Shown: positions 26,834 through 35,864, numbered from the stretch's first letter. The stretch: DNA of 64,000 nucleotides from Acidobacteriota bacterium (GCA_013289665.1 JABCZN010000001.1:620001-684000), one strand, 5' to 3'. Notes: generated from the letters alone by a model not told the origin. A program made the numbers and translations.

Positions 26834-28306
26834 GTGGGTCGAATTCAAATTGAGGATTTAGTCTTGCCCAGGGCAAAGCACATTCACATGATTGGCGTCG
26901 GCGGCTCCGCGATGTCGCCTCTTGCGGGGATGCTCAAAGAACGCGGCTACCGCGTCACCGGCTCCGACGCTGGTGTCTATCCGCCCGCATCCACGTTTCT
27001 TGAATCCCGCGGCATCCAGTACGCCACCTCCTTTGATCCCACGCACCTCACTCCCGCACCCGACCTGACCATCGTCGGCAACGCCATCTCGCGCGGCAAC
27101 GTCGAAGTCGAAGAGATGCTCGACCGCAAGCTCCCGTATCGCTCGCTCCCCGAAATCATCGAGGAAGAATTTCTACCCGGCAAGCTTTGCATTGTCGTCA
27201 GCGGAACCCACGGCAAAACCACCACCACCGCCATGCTTGCATGGCTCTTCCACGTCGCGAAGAAGCGCCCGAATTTTCTCGTCGGCGGCATCGCCGAGAA
27301 TTTCGGCCAGGCTTACGGCCTCGGCGGTGGCGAAGAGTTCATTCTCGAAGGCGATGAATACGATTCCGCCTACTGGGACAAAGCCGCGAAGTTTTTCCAT
27401 TATCATCCCGACGACCTGATTATCACCTCGCTCGAATTTGATCACGCCGATATCTACGCCGATTTCGAGACCTACCAACTGGCTTTTCGCCGCCTCGTCA
27501 ATCTTGTTCCGCGCCGCGGCCGCCTCATCGTCTGGGGCGATCCTGAAGCCGGCGAAGCCCTCGCGGACGCCACCGCGAAAGCCTTTTGCCCGATCATTCG
27601 ATACGGTTTTCACCCAAGCAACGACTGGGTCGCCGCCAACGTCCAATCCGAAGGCGACACCATGACCTTTCAAGTCATACACAAGGGCGAGCCGTACGCC
27701 GGCATTCGCCTCGCCGCGACCGGTCGTCACAATGTTCTGAACTCGCTCGCCGCGCTGATTGTCGCCGAGGGCCGCGGCATTCGCCGCGAATCCATTCAGG
27801 AAGCCCTCTCCACATTTCGCAGCGTCAAGCGCCGTATGGACGTGAAGGGGGAAGTGGACGGCGTCCTCGTCGTCGACGACTTCGCGCATCACCCCACCGC
27901 GGTGAAAGCCACTCTTGAAGCCGCGCGCCTTCGCTGGCCGGGCAAGCGCCTATGGGCCGTGCTCGAGCCGCGCTCCAATTCCATGCGCCGCAAGGTTTTT
28001 CAGGCTGCCTTGCCGCAGGCGCTCGCGCTCGGTGACAAAGTTCTGCTGGGCAGCGTGCATCGCGCCGGACAACTTGCCGACGACCAGCGTCTCGATCCCG
28101 AATCCGTCGCCGCCGCTGTTCGACAACTCGGCAAGGATGCACGAGTTCTTCCGGGCGCTGACGCCATCGCCGACGTTCTCGCTGCCGAAGCGCATCCCGG
28201 CGACTTGCTCCTGATCATGTCCAACGGGAGTTTCGACGGCCTCTGCGAAAAGCTCCTAAAGAAACTCTCAGCCCGCCACACCACGAGTGGAGTAAACGCG
28301 CGGTGA
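26834..28306 (+). CDS. mpl: UDP-MurNAc:L-Ala-gamma-D-Glu-meso-Dap ligase
   Basis: Mpl joins recycled murein tripeptide to UDP-MurNAc, bypassing MurC/D/E. The 490-residue Mur ligase starts at GTG 26834. It has HMIGVGGSAMSPLAGMLKERGY at the N-terminus, ATP-binding VVSGTHGKTTTTAMLAW, EGDEYDSAYWDKAAKFFHY (Mpl-specific), SLEFDHADIY, and VVDDFAHHPTAVKATLEAAR. MurC lacks the EGDEYDSA segment, so Mpl is preferred. It overlaps the M61 gene by four bases. Confidence 0.93.
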   Translation: MGRIQIEDLVLPRAKHIHMIGVGGSAMSPLAGMLKERGYRVTGSDAGVYPPASTFLESRGIQYATSFDPTHLTPAPDLTIVGNAISRGNVEVEEMLDRKLPYRSLPEIIEEEFLPGKLCIVVSGTHGKTTTTAMLAWLFHVAKKRPNFLVGGIAENFGQAYGLGGGEEFILEGDEYDSAYWDKAAKFFHYHPDDLIITSLEFDHADIYADFETYQLAFRRLVNLVPRRGRLIVWGDPEAGEALADATAKAFCPIIRYGFHPSNDWVAANVQSEGDTMTFQVIHKGEPYAGIRLAATGRHNVLNSLAALIVAEGRGIRRESIQEALSTFRSVKRRMDVKGEVDGVLVVDDFAHHPTAVKATLEAARLRWPGKRLWAVLEPRSNSMRRKVFQAALPQALALGDKVLLGSVHRAGQLADDQRLDPESVAAAVRQLGKDARVLPGADAIADVLAAEAHPGDLLLIMSNGSFDGLCEKLLKKLSARHTTSGVNAR

Positions 28307-30114
28307 CCCGGAACCGTTTCGCAGTCCGTCTCGCGTCCGCCGTTTTTCTCTCGGTTTGTTTCCTTCTCACCCATCCGGCGAATGCGGAAATTCGCTACGA
28401 AGTCTCTCTCGCTCATCCCGAACAACATCTCTTCCACGTCACCGTCGAAGTCCCCGACGTGAAAGACAGCGTGGACCTTCAAATGGCCGCCTGGGACGCC
28501 CTCTACGAGATTCGCGATTTCAGCAGCCGTGTTCAGCGCGTTACCGCCTGGGCCGACGGACGCGAACTCTCCATTGAAAAGCTGGACAAGCTCACGTGGC
28601 GCGTTCGAGCCAGCGGCACGGTCAAAGTTTCCTACGACACCTTTTGGGACGACCCCGGGCCTTTCAGTTCGCAACTCAACTCCGAACACGCCTTCATCAA
28701 TCCGGCGATGATTCTTCTCTATGTTCCTGGTCGTCGCGACGAAAAGAGCATTCTCTCGCTTCATGACCTCCCCGTTCAATGGACTGTTGCTTCCGGCTCA
28801 CGGGTGCTCTTCGAGTCGATGGGAGGCGTCCGGCTGTTCACAGTAGAGGCTCCAACCTTTGATGCACTTGGCGATTCCCCCATTGAAGCCTCGCACTTTG
28901 AGGAATTCACAATTCACGACCTGACTCCTCCTGTCCACGTCGTCATCCACGGTGACGATTACAAAAAACACGACGTTGAATCGGTGCTGCGAAAGATTTG
29001 CGCCTACGAGTTGAAACTCATGGACGGCGCGCCCTACCCCGAATACACGTTTATTTTCCATATCGGGAAAGCGGCCAATGGCAGCGGCGGCGGCATGGAG
29101 CATGCCAATTCCACAGCCATCTACATTCCTTCCGGCGCGCTTCTTCCGAACGTATCCGCGCACGAATTTTTCCACCTCTGGAACGTCAAGCGCATTCGCC
29201 CCGCCTCGCTCGAACCTCTCGACCCGACGCGCGAGATGTACACCCGCTCGCTCTGGTTCGCCGAGGGCGTCACCAATACGTTCAGCTCCTACGCGCTCGT
29301 GCGCACCGGCATCTGGAGTAAACAGGAATTCCTGCAGGACCTCGGCCAGCAGATCACCGAACTCGAATCCCGCCCCGCCGGACAGTGGCAGAGCGCCGAA
29401 CAGTCCAGCCTCGACGCCTGGCTGGAAAAATATGCGCTCTACAACCAGCCCCAACGCAGCGTTTCCTATTACACCAAGGGCCAGGTCCTGGGCTTCCTTC
29501 TCGACATCGTCCTCCGCGATCGCACGGACAACCAACGAAGCCTCGACGACCTCCTTCGCTCCATGAACGCCGACTTCGCCCGGGAAGGGAAGTTCTACCG
29601 CGATTCCCTGGACATCCGCCTCGAATCCGAAAAACTCACCGGCGGCTCGCTCGCGGACTTTTTCGAAAACTACGTCGCCAGTGCAAATCCTTTGCCGTAT
29701 CAGAATGTACTCGCTCGCGCAGGGCTCGAACTCCGCACTCACGAAACCGTTCGCGCCACCCTCGGATTTCTCCCCCAGCGGGAACCCGGCGCACCCTGGA
29801 CAGTCGCCGCGGTTGACGCCGATGGTGCCGCCGCGAAGAGCGGCCTGCGGGTCGGCGACGAGATTCTGCGTTGGAACAATTCTGACGTTCCGCGGCGCCC
29901 GGAACGCTGGTCTGCCCAGCAGAAACCCGGCGACGTTCTGCGTTTGCGCATCCGACGCGCGGAACAAGAAGAATCCGTCGAAATCCACCTCGGCGAACTG
30001 CACCAGAAATTCTTCCAGGTCGCCGAAATCTCCAATGCCGACGACCGCGCCCGCCGCCTCCGGGACGGCCTTCTCCACGGCACCACCGAGCCCATCACCG
30101 CCCGCTCCCATTAA
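28303..30114 (+). CDS. M61 family glycyl-aminopeptidase-like protease with PDZ domain
   Basis: This 603-residue secreted protein starts at GTG 28303. A signal peptide covers about residues 1-29 (AVFLSVCFLLTHPANA). An N-terminal M61 beta domain is followed by the zinc site HEFFH at residues 287-291 (SAHEFFHLWNVKRIRP), with the downstream Glu ligand in LWFAEGVTN. GGGMEHANS is family-typical. A C-terminal PDZ domain covers about residues 495-565 (AAKSGLRVGDEILRWN). It probably acts on periplasmic peptides. Translational coupling to mpl suggests linked envelope turnover, but this is not proven. Confidence 0.9.
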   Translation: MTRNRFAVRLASAVFLSVCFLLTHPANAEIRYEVSLAHPEQHLFHVTVEVPDVKDSVDLQMAAWDALYEIRDFSSRVQRVTAWADGRELSIEKLDKLTWRVRASGTVKVSYDTFWDDPGPFSSQLNSEHAFINPAMILLYVPGRRDEKSILSLHDLPVQWTVASGSRVLFESMGGVRLFTVEAPTFDALGDSPIEASHFEEFTIHDLTPPVHVVIHGDDYKKHDVESVLRKICAYELKLMDGAPYPEYTFIFHIGKAANGSGGGMEHANSTAIYIPSGALLPNVSAHEFFHLWNVKRIRPASLEPLDPTREMYTRSLWFAEGVTNTFSSYALVRTGIWSKQEFLQDLGQQITELESRPAGQWQSAEQSSLDAWLEKYALYNQPQRSVSYYTKGQVLGFLLDIVLRDRTDNQRSLDDLLRSMNADFAREGKFYRDSLDIRLESEKLTGGSLADFFENYVASANPLPYQNVLARAGLELRTHETVRATLGFLPQREPGAPWTVAAVDADGAAAKSGLRVGDEILRWNNSDVPRRPERWSAQQKPGDVLRLRIRRAEQEESVEIHLGELHQKFFQVAEISNADDRARRLRDGLLHGTTEPITARSH

Positions 30115-30125
30115 TCTCCGTGCCC

Positions 30126-30200
30126 TGGCAGGCCTTGGGCTTCAGCCCAGCCCGCCGCGGCGGAAGGACCGCTCCGACTTTGGAGCGCGGCCTGCCCTGA
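30126..30200. repeat. GC-rich inverted-repeat cluster after the M61 gene
   Basis: The gap holds GGGCTTCAGCCC, CCGCCGCGGCGG and CGCTCC-gacttt-GGAGCG in quick succession. The GGCTTCAGCC core recurs near 52427 and, as GACTTCAGTC, near 58191. It is a palindromic intergenic element. Confidence 0.4.
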
Positions 30201-30302
30201 GCCTGCTGAAGGGTGGCTCAGCCGACGCCTTTACGCTCTCAACCCAACCATCCAATCGCCACTTGACCCACCGCTCCTGATTCGAGAGAGTTTCCTTAGC
30301 CG

Positions 30303-31073
30303 ATGCTCCGTGCCGTCTTCATGTGCGTCTTTCTCTCGCTGTACATCCTAATTCTCGGTCCGCCGCTGCTCATCTACACGGTCCTGACAAAAAATCCCAA
30401 TCCGCTTTACTGGACGGCCATCAAGGGCCTCATGTTTTTTGTGAACGCCACCGGCGTCCGGGTCAAGGTGAAGGGCATTGAGCGCATTCCCTCCGGCACG
30501 GTTATCTTCGCCGCCAATCACACCAGTGCCGCCGACGCGCCCGCCGTCGTCGGGGCCATTCCCCGCCGCATCGCCATTCTCCTCAAGCGCTCGCTCTTCA
30601 AATATCCGATTGTCGGCCAGGCTTTCCACCTCGCCCAGTTCATCCCCGTGGACCGCTTTAATCGAGACTCCGCCATCATCAGCCTCGAAAAAGCCACCGA
30701 AGCGCTGAAGAGCGGGCAAAGTTTTTTGATTTATCCCGAGGGCACGCGCAGCCCCGACGGCCGCCTCCAGAAATTCAAGAAGGGAACCGCGGTGATGGCC
30801 ATCAAAGCCGGCGTTCCGCTGGTGCCGATTGCCTGTTCCAACGCTCACCGCATCATGAAAAAGCGCGAACTGAAAATCTACCCGGGCGAAATCCTGGTCG
30901 AATTCCTTCCACCCATTGACTCCACCCAGTACACTCTCGACCAGCGCGAAGACCTCAACCAGCGCCTCCACGACGAACTGGCCTCCGGCCTCCCGCCCGA
31001 CCAGCGCCCCCTCGGCTTCCCCGGCCCCGCACCAGCCGACGCTCCTGCTACAACCGAAAACCCGTCATCCTGA
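30303..31073 (+). CDS. plsC: 1-acyl-sn-glycerol-3-phosphate acyltransferase
   Basis: PlsC makes phosphatidic acid by acylating lysophosphatidate at the inner membrane. The 256-residue protein has an N-terminal membrane segment (LYILILGPPLLIYTVL). The catalytic HX4D is in ANHTSAADAP, and the glycerol-phosphate-binding YPEGTRSPDGRL and VPLVPIACSN elements follow. The last codons and stop come from a copy of the GTCATCCTGAG dispersed repeat (starting 31064), so the repeat has set this C-terminus. Confidence 0.9.
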   Translation: MLRAVFMCVFLSLYILILGPPLLIYTVLTKNPNPLYWTAIKGLMFFVNATGVRVKVKGIERIPSGTVIFAANHTSAADAPAVVGAIPRRIAILLKRSLFKYPIVGQAFHLAQFIPVDRFNRDSAIISLEKATEALKSGQSFLIYPEGTRSPDGRLQKFKKGTAVMAIKAGVPLVPIACSNAHRIMKKRELKIYPGEILVEFLPPIDSTQYTLDQREDLNQRLHDELASGLPPDQRPLGFPGPAPADAPATTENPSS

Positions 31074-31105
31074 GGCTATCGGACAAGCAGAGCCGAAGGA
31101 CCTCA
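31064..31105 (+). repeat. Dispersed GTCATCCTGAG repeat, copy 1
   Basis: The segment opens GTCATCCTGAGGCTATC and closes CCGAAGGACCTCAGCC. It overlaps the plsC stop codon. A related copy, longer inside, lies at 50179-50251 within ccmH. Confidence 0.7.
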
Positions 31106-31137
31106 GCCTAAGGGGTCAATCACAACTCTACGATGCG

Positions 31138-32172
31138 TCATTCTTTCTTCCCGGCCAATCTCTCCTCCAACTCCCCCACCCGCTTGTGCAACTCCGGCAA
31201 TCTCCGCAGCGCCGCCATCATTCGCAACCATTCCCGGTTCTCGACCGCTGGATATCCCGAATACAGCGCCCGCGCCGGCACATCGTTTGGCACGCCGCTC
31301 TGTGCCGTAATCACCGCCCCATCGCCTATCGTCAAATGCCCCGCCGTTCCCACCTGCCCCGCCAGAATGCAGTTCTCCCCGATGTGAGTTGAACCCGCCA
31401 GCCCCACCTGCCCGCACAACATCGAATTCCCGCCCACCTTGGAGGCATGACCCACCAGCACCAGGTCGTCAATCTTCGTGCCGCGCCCGATGCGCGTCTC
31501 TCCGACCGTCGCGCGATCAATGCAGGCGTTCGATTGCACTTCCACGTCGTCTTCCAGCACCGCGGGCCCCGATTGCGCCATCTTGTACCAGGTCCCATCC
31601 GCGTTCTTCGCATAACCCAATCCATCGCCTCCGATGATCACGCCATTCTGCAAGCGCACCCGGTCGCCGATCCTGCAGAACTCCCGCACCACCGCGTGCG
31701 CATGGGCAAAAAAGTTTGTCCCAATCCGCGCCCCGCGATAGATCGTCACAAAGCTCTGGAGAACCGAGTTCTCTCCGATCACCACGTCCTCGTCCACAAA
31801 ACAGTAAGGACCGACATGGGCCCCCGGTCCAATGCGCGCGCTCTTGGCAATCACCGCCGTCGCATGAATCCCGGGCGCATATTTCGGCGGCTCATAAAAC
31901 AGCTCAATCGCCTTCGCAAAGCTCAAATACGGATTGCTCGTCCGCAATTTCGCCAACGCCGGCTCGCCAGCCTCGCGCTCCACCTCTACGCCGTCGTCCA
32001 CAAACACGGCCGAAGCCCGCGTGGTCTTCAAATTCGGCGCGTACCGCCGGTTCGCCAGAAATGTGACCTCGCCCGGCCCGGCCTCCTCAATCCCCGCCAC
32101 GCCGTGAATCACCGTCTCCGCGTCGCCTTCCAGCCGGCACCCCAAACGCTCCGCCAATTCCTGCAGCTTCAT
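31138..32172 (-). CDS. lpxD: UDP-3-O-acylglucosamine N-acyltransferase
   Basis: LpxD transfers a hydroxyacyl chain from ACP to the glucosamine N-2 in lipid A synthesis, so the cell has an LPS-type outer membrane. The 344-residue protein starts at MKLQELAERLGCRLEG. The N-terminal uridine domain includes EVTFLANRRYAPNL. Many left-handed beta-helix hexapeptide repeats follow, with QNGVIIGGDGLGYA and the catalytic-His region LVLVGHASKVGGNSMLCGQ. The C-terminal helix (ALRRLPELHKRVGELEERL) completes the trimer fold. An extension to 32202 is not needed. Confidence 0.94.
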   Translation of the reverse strand: MKLQELAERLGCRLEGDAETVIHGVAGIEEAGPGEVTFLANRRYAPNLKTTRASAVFVDDGVEVEREAGEPALAKLRTSNPYLSFAKAIELFYEPPKYAPGIHATAVIAKSARIGPGAHVGPYCFVDEDVVIGENSVLQSFVTIYRGARIGTNFFAHAHAVVREFCRIGDRVRLQNGVIIGGDGLGYAKNADGTWYKMAQSGPAVLEDDVEVQSNACIDRATVGETRIGRGTKIDDLVLVGHASKVGGNSMLCGQVGLAGSTHIGENCILAGQVGTAGHLTIGDGAVITAQSGVPNDVPARALYSGYPAVENREWLRMMAALRRLPELHKRVGELEERLAGKKE

Positions 32173-32326
32173 ACCCACACTCCTTCGCCATTTTCCAAGC
32201 AATCAGTGAGTCTCGCACAGCGGCAACAGGGAAGTACAGACGGGGTTGTTGGAGGACACTTTACACAGAAAAGTACTTGACAACAAGAAGGCGGGGCGTA
32301 TCTTGATACTGGAGCGAGGTCCCTAA

Positions 32327-32722
32327 ATGCCCACGCTGGATTCGGCCGAATCTGGAAGCCCCGGGAACCAACCCGCAGGCTCTTTCCACGCCTGCTTCGC
32401 CGACGCTCTCCGTTTTTGGGAAACCCGGCGGATCGCCTACAATGTTGCCCTCTTGGCGGTGACCGCCTATTGGATCCTGGCTTCCTGGCCCCATTTTCGC
32501 CCGGCACTCACTGTTCATTTTCTGCCGCCCCTTCTGATTCTCGCGGGCCTTGCCAATGTTTGTTACAGCGCCGCGTACTTCGTGGACATTCCGTTTCAAC
32601 TCTCCGGGGCCGGTTCCGCATGGAGACGGCGACGTTGGGCCCTGTGGCTTGTGGGAGTGCTCTTTGCGATTCTCCTGGCGAGCTATTGGATAAACGACGA
32701 GATCTATCCGGATTTTCACTGA
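32327..32722 (+). CDS. Small membrane protein of unknown function
   Basis: This 131-residue protein has a Gly/Ser/Pro-rich N-terminus, then three to four hydrophobic segments: IAYNVALLAVTAYWIL, FLPPLLILAGLANVCYSAAYFV and ALWLVGVLFAILLASYWI. It ends WINDEIYPDFH. No family is recognised; it looks like a short Acidobacterial membrane protein. It is divergent from lpxD, and the 154-nt gap between them is A/T-richer and could hold both promoters. Confidence 0.6.
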   Translation: MPTLDSAESGSPGNQPAGSFHACFADALRFWETRRIAYNVALLAVTAYWILASWPHFRPALTVHFLPPLLILAGLANVCYSAAYFVDIPFQLSGAGSAWRRRRWALWLVGVLFAILLASYWINDEIYPDFH

Positions 32723-32979
32723 TCCGCAACAAAGTCAACAACCCCGCGCTTTTCGGCTTCAAACCGCTCGATACACCCGGCATTCGCTAACTTTGGAACT
32801 GTGCGAAGTTAGACAGACGCGACAATGCGAATTCTACTAGCCTCAAGAAGGTTTGAAGCTTGCATATGAGCATGACCCCGCATGGCAGGGAGAACAGGAA
32901 TTGTTTAAGGAATCATCGCTGGCAACGCGTACTGCAGCAGGAAATACAGGCCATCCATTCGTTCCAGAGGAGGATTGAG

Positions 32980-33213
32980 ATGAATTGGGATCTGATCGAA
33001 GGCAAGTGGAAACAATCGATGGGCAAGGTAAAAGTGAAGTGGGGGAAGTTGACGGACGACGACGTAACTGCAGTCAACGGCAAGAGGGACCAACTGGTAG
33101 GCAAGATTCAGGAACGTTACGGACTTGCGAAAGACGCCGCGGAAAAACAGGTGGATGAGTTCATCCAATCGTATAGCCCGGACGACTCCGCGAAAGCCGC
33201 CAAGACTTCCTGA
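32980..33213 (+). CDS. CsbD-like stress response protein
   Basis: This 77-residue protein starts at ATG 32980 after GAGGAGG. MNWDLIEGKWKQSMGKVKVKWG and DDDVTAVNGKRDQLVGKIQERYG are the CsbD family signature. It is a small hydrophilic helical protein, often induced by general stress; the molecular role is unknown. A longer frame to 32860 lacks any CsbD similarity. A DUF6496-like frame overlaps its stop. Confidence 0.9.
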   Translation: MNWDLIEGKWKQSMGKVKVKWGKLTDDDVTAVNGKRDQLVGKIQERYGLAKDAAEKQVDEFIQSYSPDDSAKAAKTS

Positions 33214-33422
33214 ACGGGCCCGTACTATCCGGAGCGAGGAAAGCGATCGCAAAATACGGGAAGGCTGCCGGCAAGAGCGTCAAGCGCGCCCTGGAGCGCG
33301 AAAAGCGGGGAACGCTCCGCCCGGGGAAAGAACGTAAGGTGACCAGCCGGAAGCAGGCGATCGCCATTGGCCTATCTGAGGCGCCCAAACGAGGCGCCAA
33401 GGCGCCGACGAAGAAATCCTGA
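33210..33422 (+). CDS. DUF6496-like small basic protein, start unclear
   Basis: The frame encodes about 70 residues. KRALEREKRGTLRPG followed by KVTSRKQAIAIGLSEA is the DUF6496-type motif, and the rest is Lys/Ala-rich. The frame has stops at 33156 and 33174, and no ATG, GTG or TTG between them and the conserved part. Its only near-start is CTG 33210, overlapping the csbD stop by four bases. Either it starts at CTG, its start was lost, or the frame was shifted. The function of the family is unknown. Confidence 0.6.
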   Translation: MNGPVLSGARKAIAKYGKAAGKSVKRALEREKRGTLRPGKERKVTSRKQAIAIGLSEAPKRGAKAPTKKS

Positions 33423-33568
33423 TGAGTTCAATGGCGGGGCAGGGGCATCCTGGGACAGAAAATAGTGCAGGCAGTTACGATGCGGCCGAAGCTGGTTACC
33501 CGCGGAAAACGGTCACCATCGAACACAAGGAAATGTGGTTGATTGAGAACGTGGTGTTACTTCTTTGA
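33422..33568 (+). CDS. Possible 48-residue small protein
   Basis: An ATG at 33422 overlaps the previous stop in the arrangement TGATGA. It opens a 48-codon frame (MSSMAGQGHPGTE to NVVLLL). It has no recognisable family, and its end overlaps the converging minus-strand gene by 12 nt. Placement suggests coupling; otherwise the evidence is thin. Confidence 0.3.
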   Translation: MSSMAGQGHPGTENSAGSYDAAEAGYPRKTVTIEHKEMWLIENVVLLL

Positions 33569-33763
33569 GAGTTCGCCGTTGAAATGGCTCTCCACAGCCT
33601 CGTGGCTCAGGGGGTTTCCGGCTGCGGCCAATACCACCGAATAGACAACCTCATTCCGCTCAACCTGCGCGGTGAGAAATGCACCATCCTTCGGCAGTTC
33701 CTGATAGATAAATTTCACCTTCCTGCCGTCTTCAAGTCGCTTGATCCACTCTTCATCTGCCAT
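33557..33763 (-). CDS. Small hypothetical protein
   Basis: This 68-residue protein is preceded by GGGAGA seven bases before ATG 33763. It is hydrophilic with a hydrophobic core stretch (VVYSVVLAAAGNPL) and contains WIKRLEDGRKVKFIYQELP. No family is recognised. The next minus-strand gene upstream ends at 33826. Confidence 0.55.
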   Translation of the reverse strand: MADEEWIKRLEDGRKVKFIYQELPKDGAFLTAQVERNEVVYSVVLAAAGNPLSHEAVESHFNGELSKK

Positions 33764-33825
33764 CTTCGTATCTCCCGCGCCGGACCCAGGGCGCGTGTTT
33801 CACGCCACGTCGCCGGCCATGTTCA

Positions 33826-34185
33826 TTATTTGCGGTGGTTTACGTCCTTGGAGGTGACGGTAATTTCTACGTGAGCGCCTTTTTTGAGCTTCACGTCATC
33901 CCCATGTTCGTCGACTAACGCATTATCAATGCGCAGATCGCGATATCCTCGTTTCTCTGGCACATCAACAGCAATTTGCGCCTTTTCAGGCTGATTCCGT
34001 CGCGGGGAAGGAATGATCTTGTCGACTTTCCCGTCCATGCTAGTACTCGGCGGCTCCGCAATTCGCGCCGTTCTCAAATTCAATTCTGCAATTCTTGCCG
34101 ACCTGGCCATGCGCGGCTGCGCCATCTCTTTCTTGATGTCGGCACGCGTCGCGATTTCGAGCCTTGTCTGTTTTTTTCTGCTCAA
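33826..34185 (-). CDS. Small hypothetical basic protein
   Basis: The frame gives up to 119 residues from TTG 34185, but the true start may be ATG 34038 (MDGKVDKIIPSP), since the first 49 residues are Arg/Ala-rich and low in information. The C-terminal part (RDLRIDNALVDEHGDDVKLKKGAHVEITV) looks like a genuine small beta domain. Function unknown. It may be cotranscribed with the gene at 33557. Confidence 0.45.
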   Translation of the reverse strand: MSRKKQTRLEIATRADIKKEMAQPRMARSARIAELNLRTARIAEPPSTSMDGKVDKIIPSPRRNQPEKAQIAVDVPEKRGYRDLRIDNALVDEHGDDVKLKKGAHVEITVTSKDVNHRK

Positions 34186-34405
34186 GATACACCCATCATG
34201 ATTTCAATATGCAAGTCTTTCAGTCTCATTTGGGACAGTTTGTCGAATTGATTCCAAAGCGTGTGCGGGCAGCCACGGTCATACACCGAACGGTCGCTCT
34301 GAACTCGATAACAACAAGCAGTTTAAGGTTCGGCTTGGGCCGTGCATTGCTCTAATCAACAGGGCGTGGCAGAGTCAGTATCTTTCCCATCAGGGGGCTC
34401 CAGGG

Positions 34406-35141
34406 ATGATTCGCGCTTCCAAACGGGATGTTGGTTTCCATAAGGCCTTGCATGTGGCTATTCTTCTTGGCATCACGATTTTGCCGGGTCCGGCATTCGC
34501 GCAGCCCAATCGAACCAAAATGAAGGGATTCTGGGTTGCCGGATCCTCTTCCATTACTGCAAACAAGGACTCCAGGGAAAATACCGGGTCTCCGCCAACC
34601 AGTTCATTTCCGGCGGCGCCAGCGGCCTCGGTCCGGCCTGGCGGTGCCGATGGCGATGTCTTCCCGGCCCTACTATGCGCTAGCCTTGCAGTCGCCTTTC
34701 TGCTTCGAAGTAAGAAAATATGTTTTCGTAACTTTCTCGGAGAAGTATCTCTCGAGCGAGGCATTTGACCAGATTCTTGCGGACACGATTGACGCGCTCA
34801 CCCGTGCCGGCGCGCGGCAGCCCGAACTCCCGCCACAATTTTCACAATTTAAGAATACTGGGCCGGTGTTGTTTACCGTGAAAGATCCTGGGCCGGCCCT
34901 GCGGGAAGCCGTCCGAGAAGCAAGCGAGCGGGCCGCACGCGTGGCGGAAGAGGTTGCCAGGAATTCCGGTGTGAAGCTTGGCCGCATCCTGGATGCGCGC
35001 GTGAACCGCCCGCTCGAAGTTCCTCTTGGCCGGCAACAGGAACCCGAAATAATCAACGAGCTGCACTTGCAGTATTACGGCTCATCACGGGACGCGATCA
35101 GGATTTCCGCTACTTTCGCGGTGGAATATTCCACTAAGTAG
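34406..35141 (+). pseudogene. SIMPL (DUF541)-like secreted protein, probably frameshifted
   Basis: From ATG 34406 (after CCAGGG) one frame gives a clean signal peptide (HVAILLGITILPGPAFA) followed by KGFWVAGSSSITANKD, which fits the first strand of a SIMPL domain. That frame then turns into low-complexity sequence. In another frame, from about 34656 to 35141, the expected remainder appears: VRKYVFVTFSEKYL, DTIDALTRAGA, EASERAARVAEEVARNSGV, KLGRILDA. The two parts are 40-60 codons short of a full domain between them. A frameshift with or without a small deletion at 34560-34660 is the simplest reading. Two separate genes are the alternative. Confidence 0.5.
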
Positions 35142-35253
35142 CCGGCAATCAGTCATACGCGACTCCGCCCTATCCGCTCGCGCGTGCGGCTACCACTGCA
35201 CTCCGGGATAGCGAAACCCCTGGTCGTTGTTCGGACTGGATGTCGTCGTTGCC

Positions 35254-35742
35254 CTATTCGTTGAATAGCCGGGGTTGCGCAGTTGGCGCCGCGACTGGCT
35301 TCCGCCGCGCCACTCCCACCACGCCGAGCACGGTCAGCTCAGCGATTGCGGGGCGGGGAACATAGATGCGATCCGTATTGGAATTGAAGTCCGGCGGCGA
35401 GAGGTGCAGCCCATTGTCCAAAAACGTCATCAGGTCGTTCGGGATGACGCCTTCAAGAGTTGCGTCGTCGCGGAATCGCACCTTCACCCATAAGCCATCC
35501 AGCTTCGGCCGGTTCAAAAATGCCTTCCGCTCGGGTGCGAATTCCTCGCCCAGATCCCGCACAAAATAAACCGCCCGCACCTTCGCGACCGCAACTTCTT
35601 CGTGCTCGCCCTCGGGGGTCAAAAGGTCCAGCATATCCGCGCCGGCCAGGCGTGCTGGATTCAAGAAGCCGCGCAGCGCGGTTCTGTCGTCCAATTCAAT
35701 TACAACTTTCTTGTGCGTCGAGGCTGGGGCTCGCGTCTTCAA
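35254..35742 (-). CDS. Uncharacterised protein with two tandem beta-domain repeats
   Basis: This 162-residue protein seems built of two similar units. Unit 1 is VVIELDDRTALRGFLNP, then LDLLTPEG, then VAVAKVRAVYFVRDL. Unit 2 is WVKVRFRDDATLEGVIPND, then LHLSPPD, then YVPRPAIAELTVLGV. Each reads like a small Sm/SH3-like barrel. The C-terminus is Ala/Pro-rich. No signal peptide or membrane segment is present. Function unknown. Confidence 0.65.
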   Translation of the reverse strand: MKTRAPASTHKKVVIELDDRTALRGFLNPARLAGADMLDLLTPEGEHEEVAVAKVRAVYFVRDLGEEFAPERKAFLNRPKLDGLWVKVRFRDDATLEGVIPNDLMTFLDNGLHLSPPDFNSNTDRIYVPRPAIAELTVLGVVGVARRKPVAAPTAQPRLFNE

Positions 35743-35864
35743 AGGGAATCACCGCGTCTTGGGCAGGAAACGATTGCACAAGGCCGCAAATGTATGTTAT
35801 GTTAAGCTCGGTTTTCCTGTCAACTCATTGTTTTTATTGGGGTTAGGTCGCAGAGGGTCGGTCT

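Noticed and set aside
31447..32280. Long frame antisense to lpxD
   Set aside because: It is Arg/His-rich and mirrors the codon pattern of lpxD, which has clear hexapeptide repeats.
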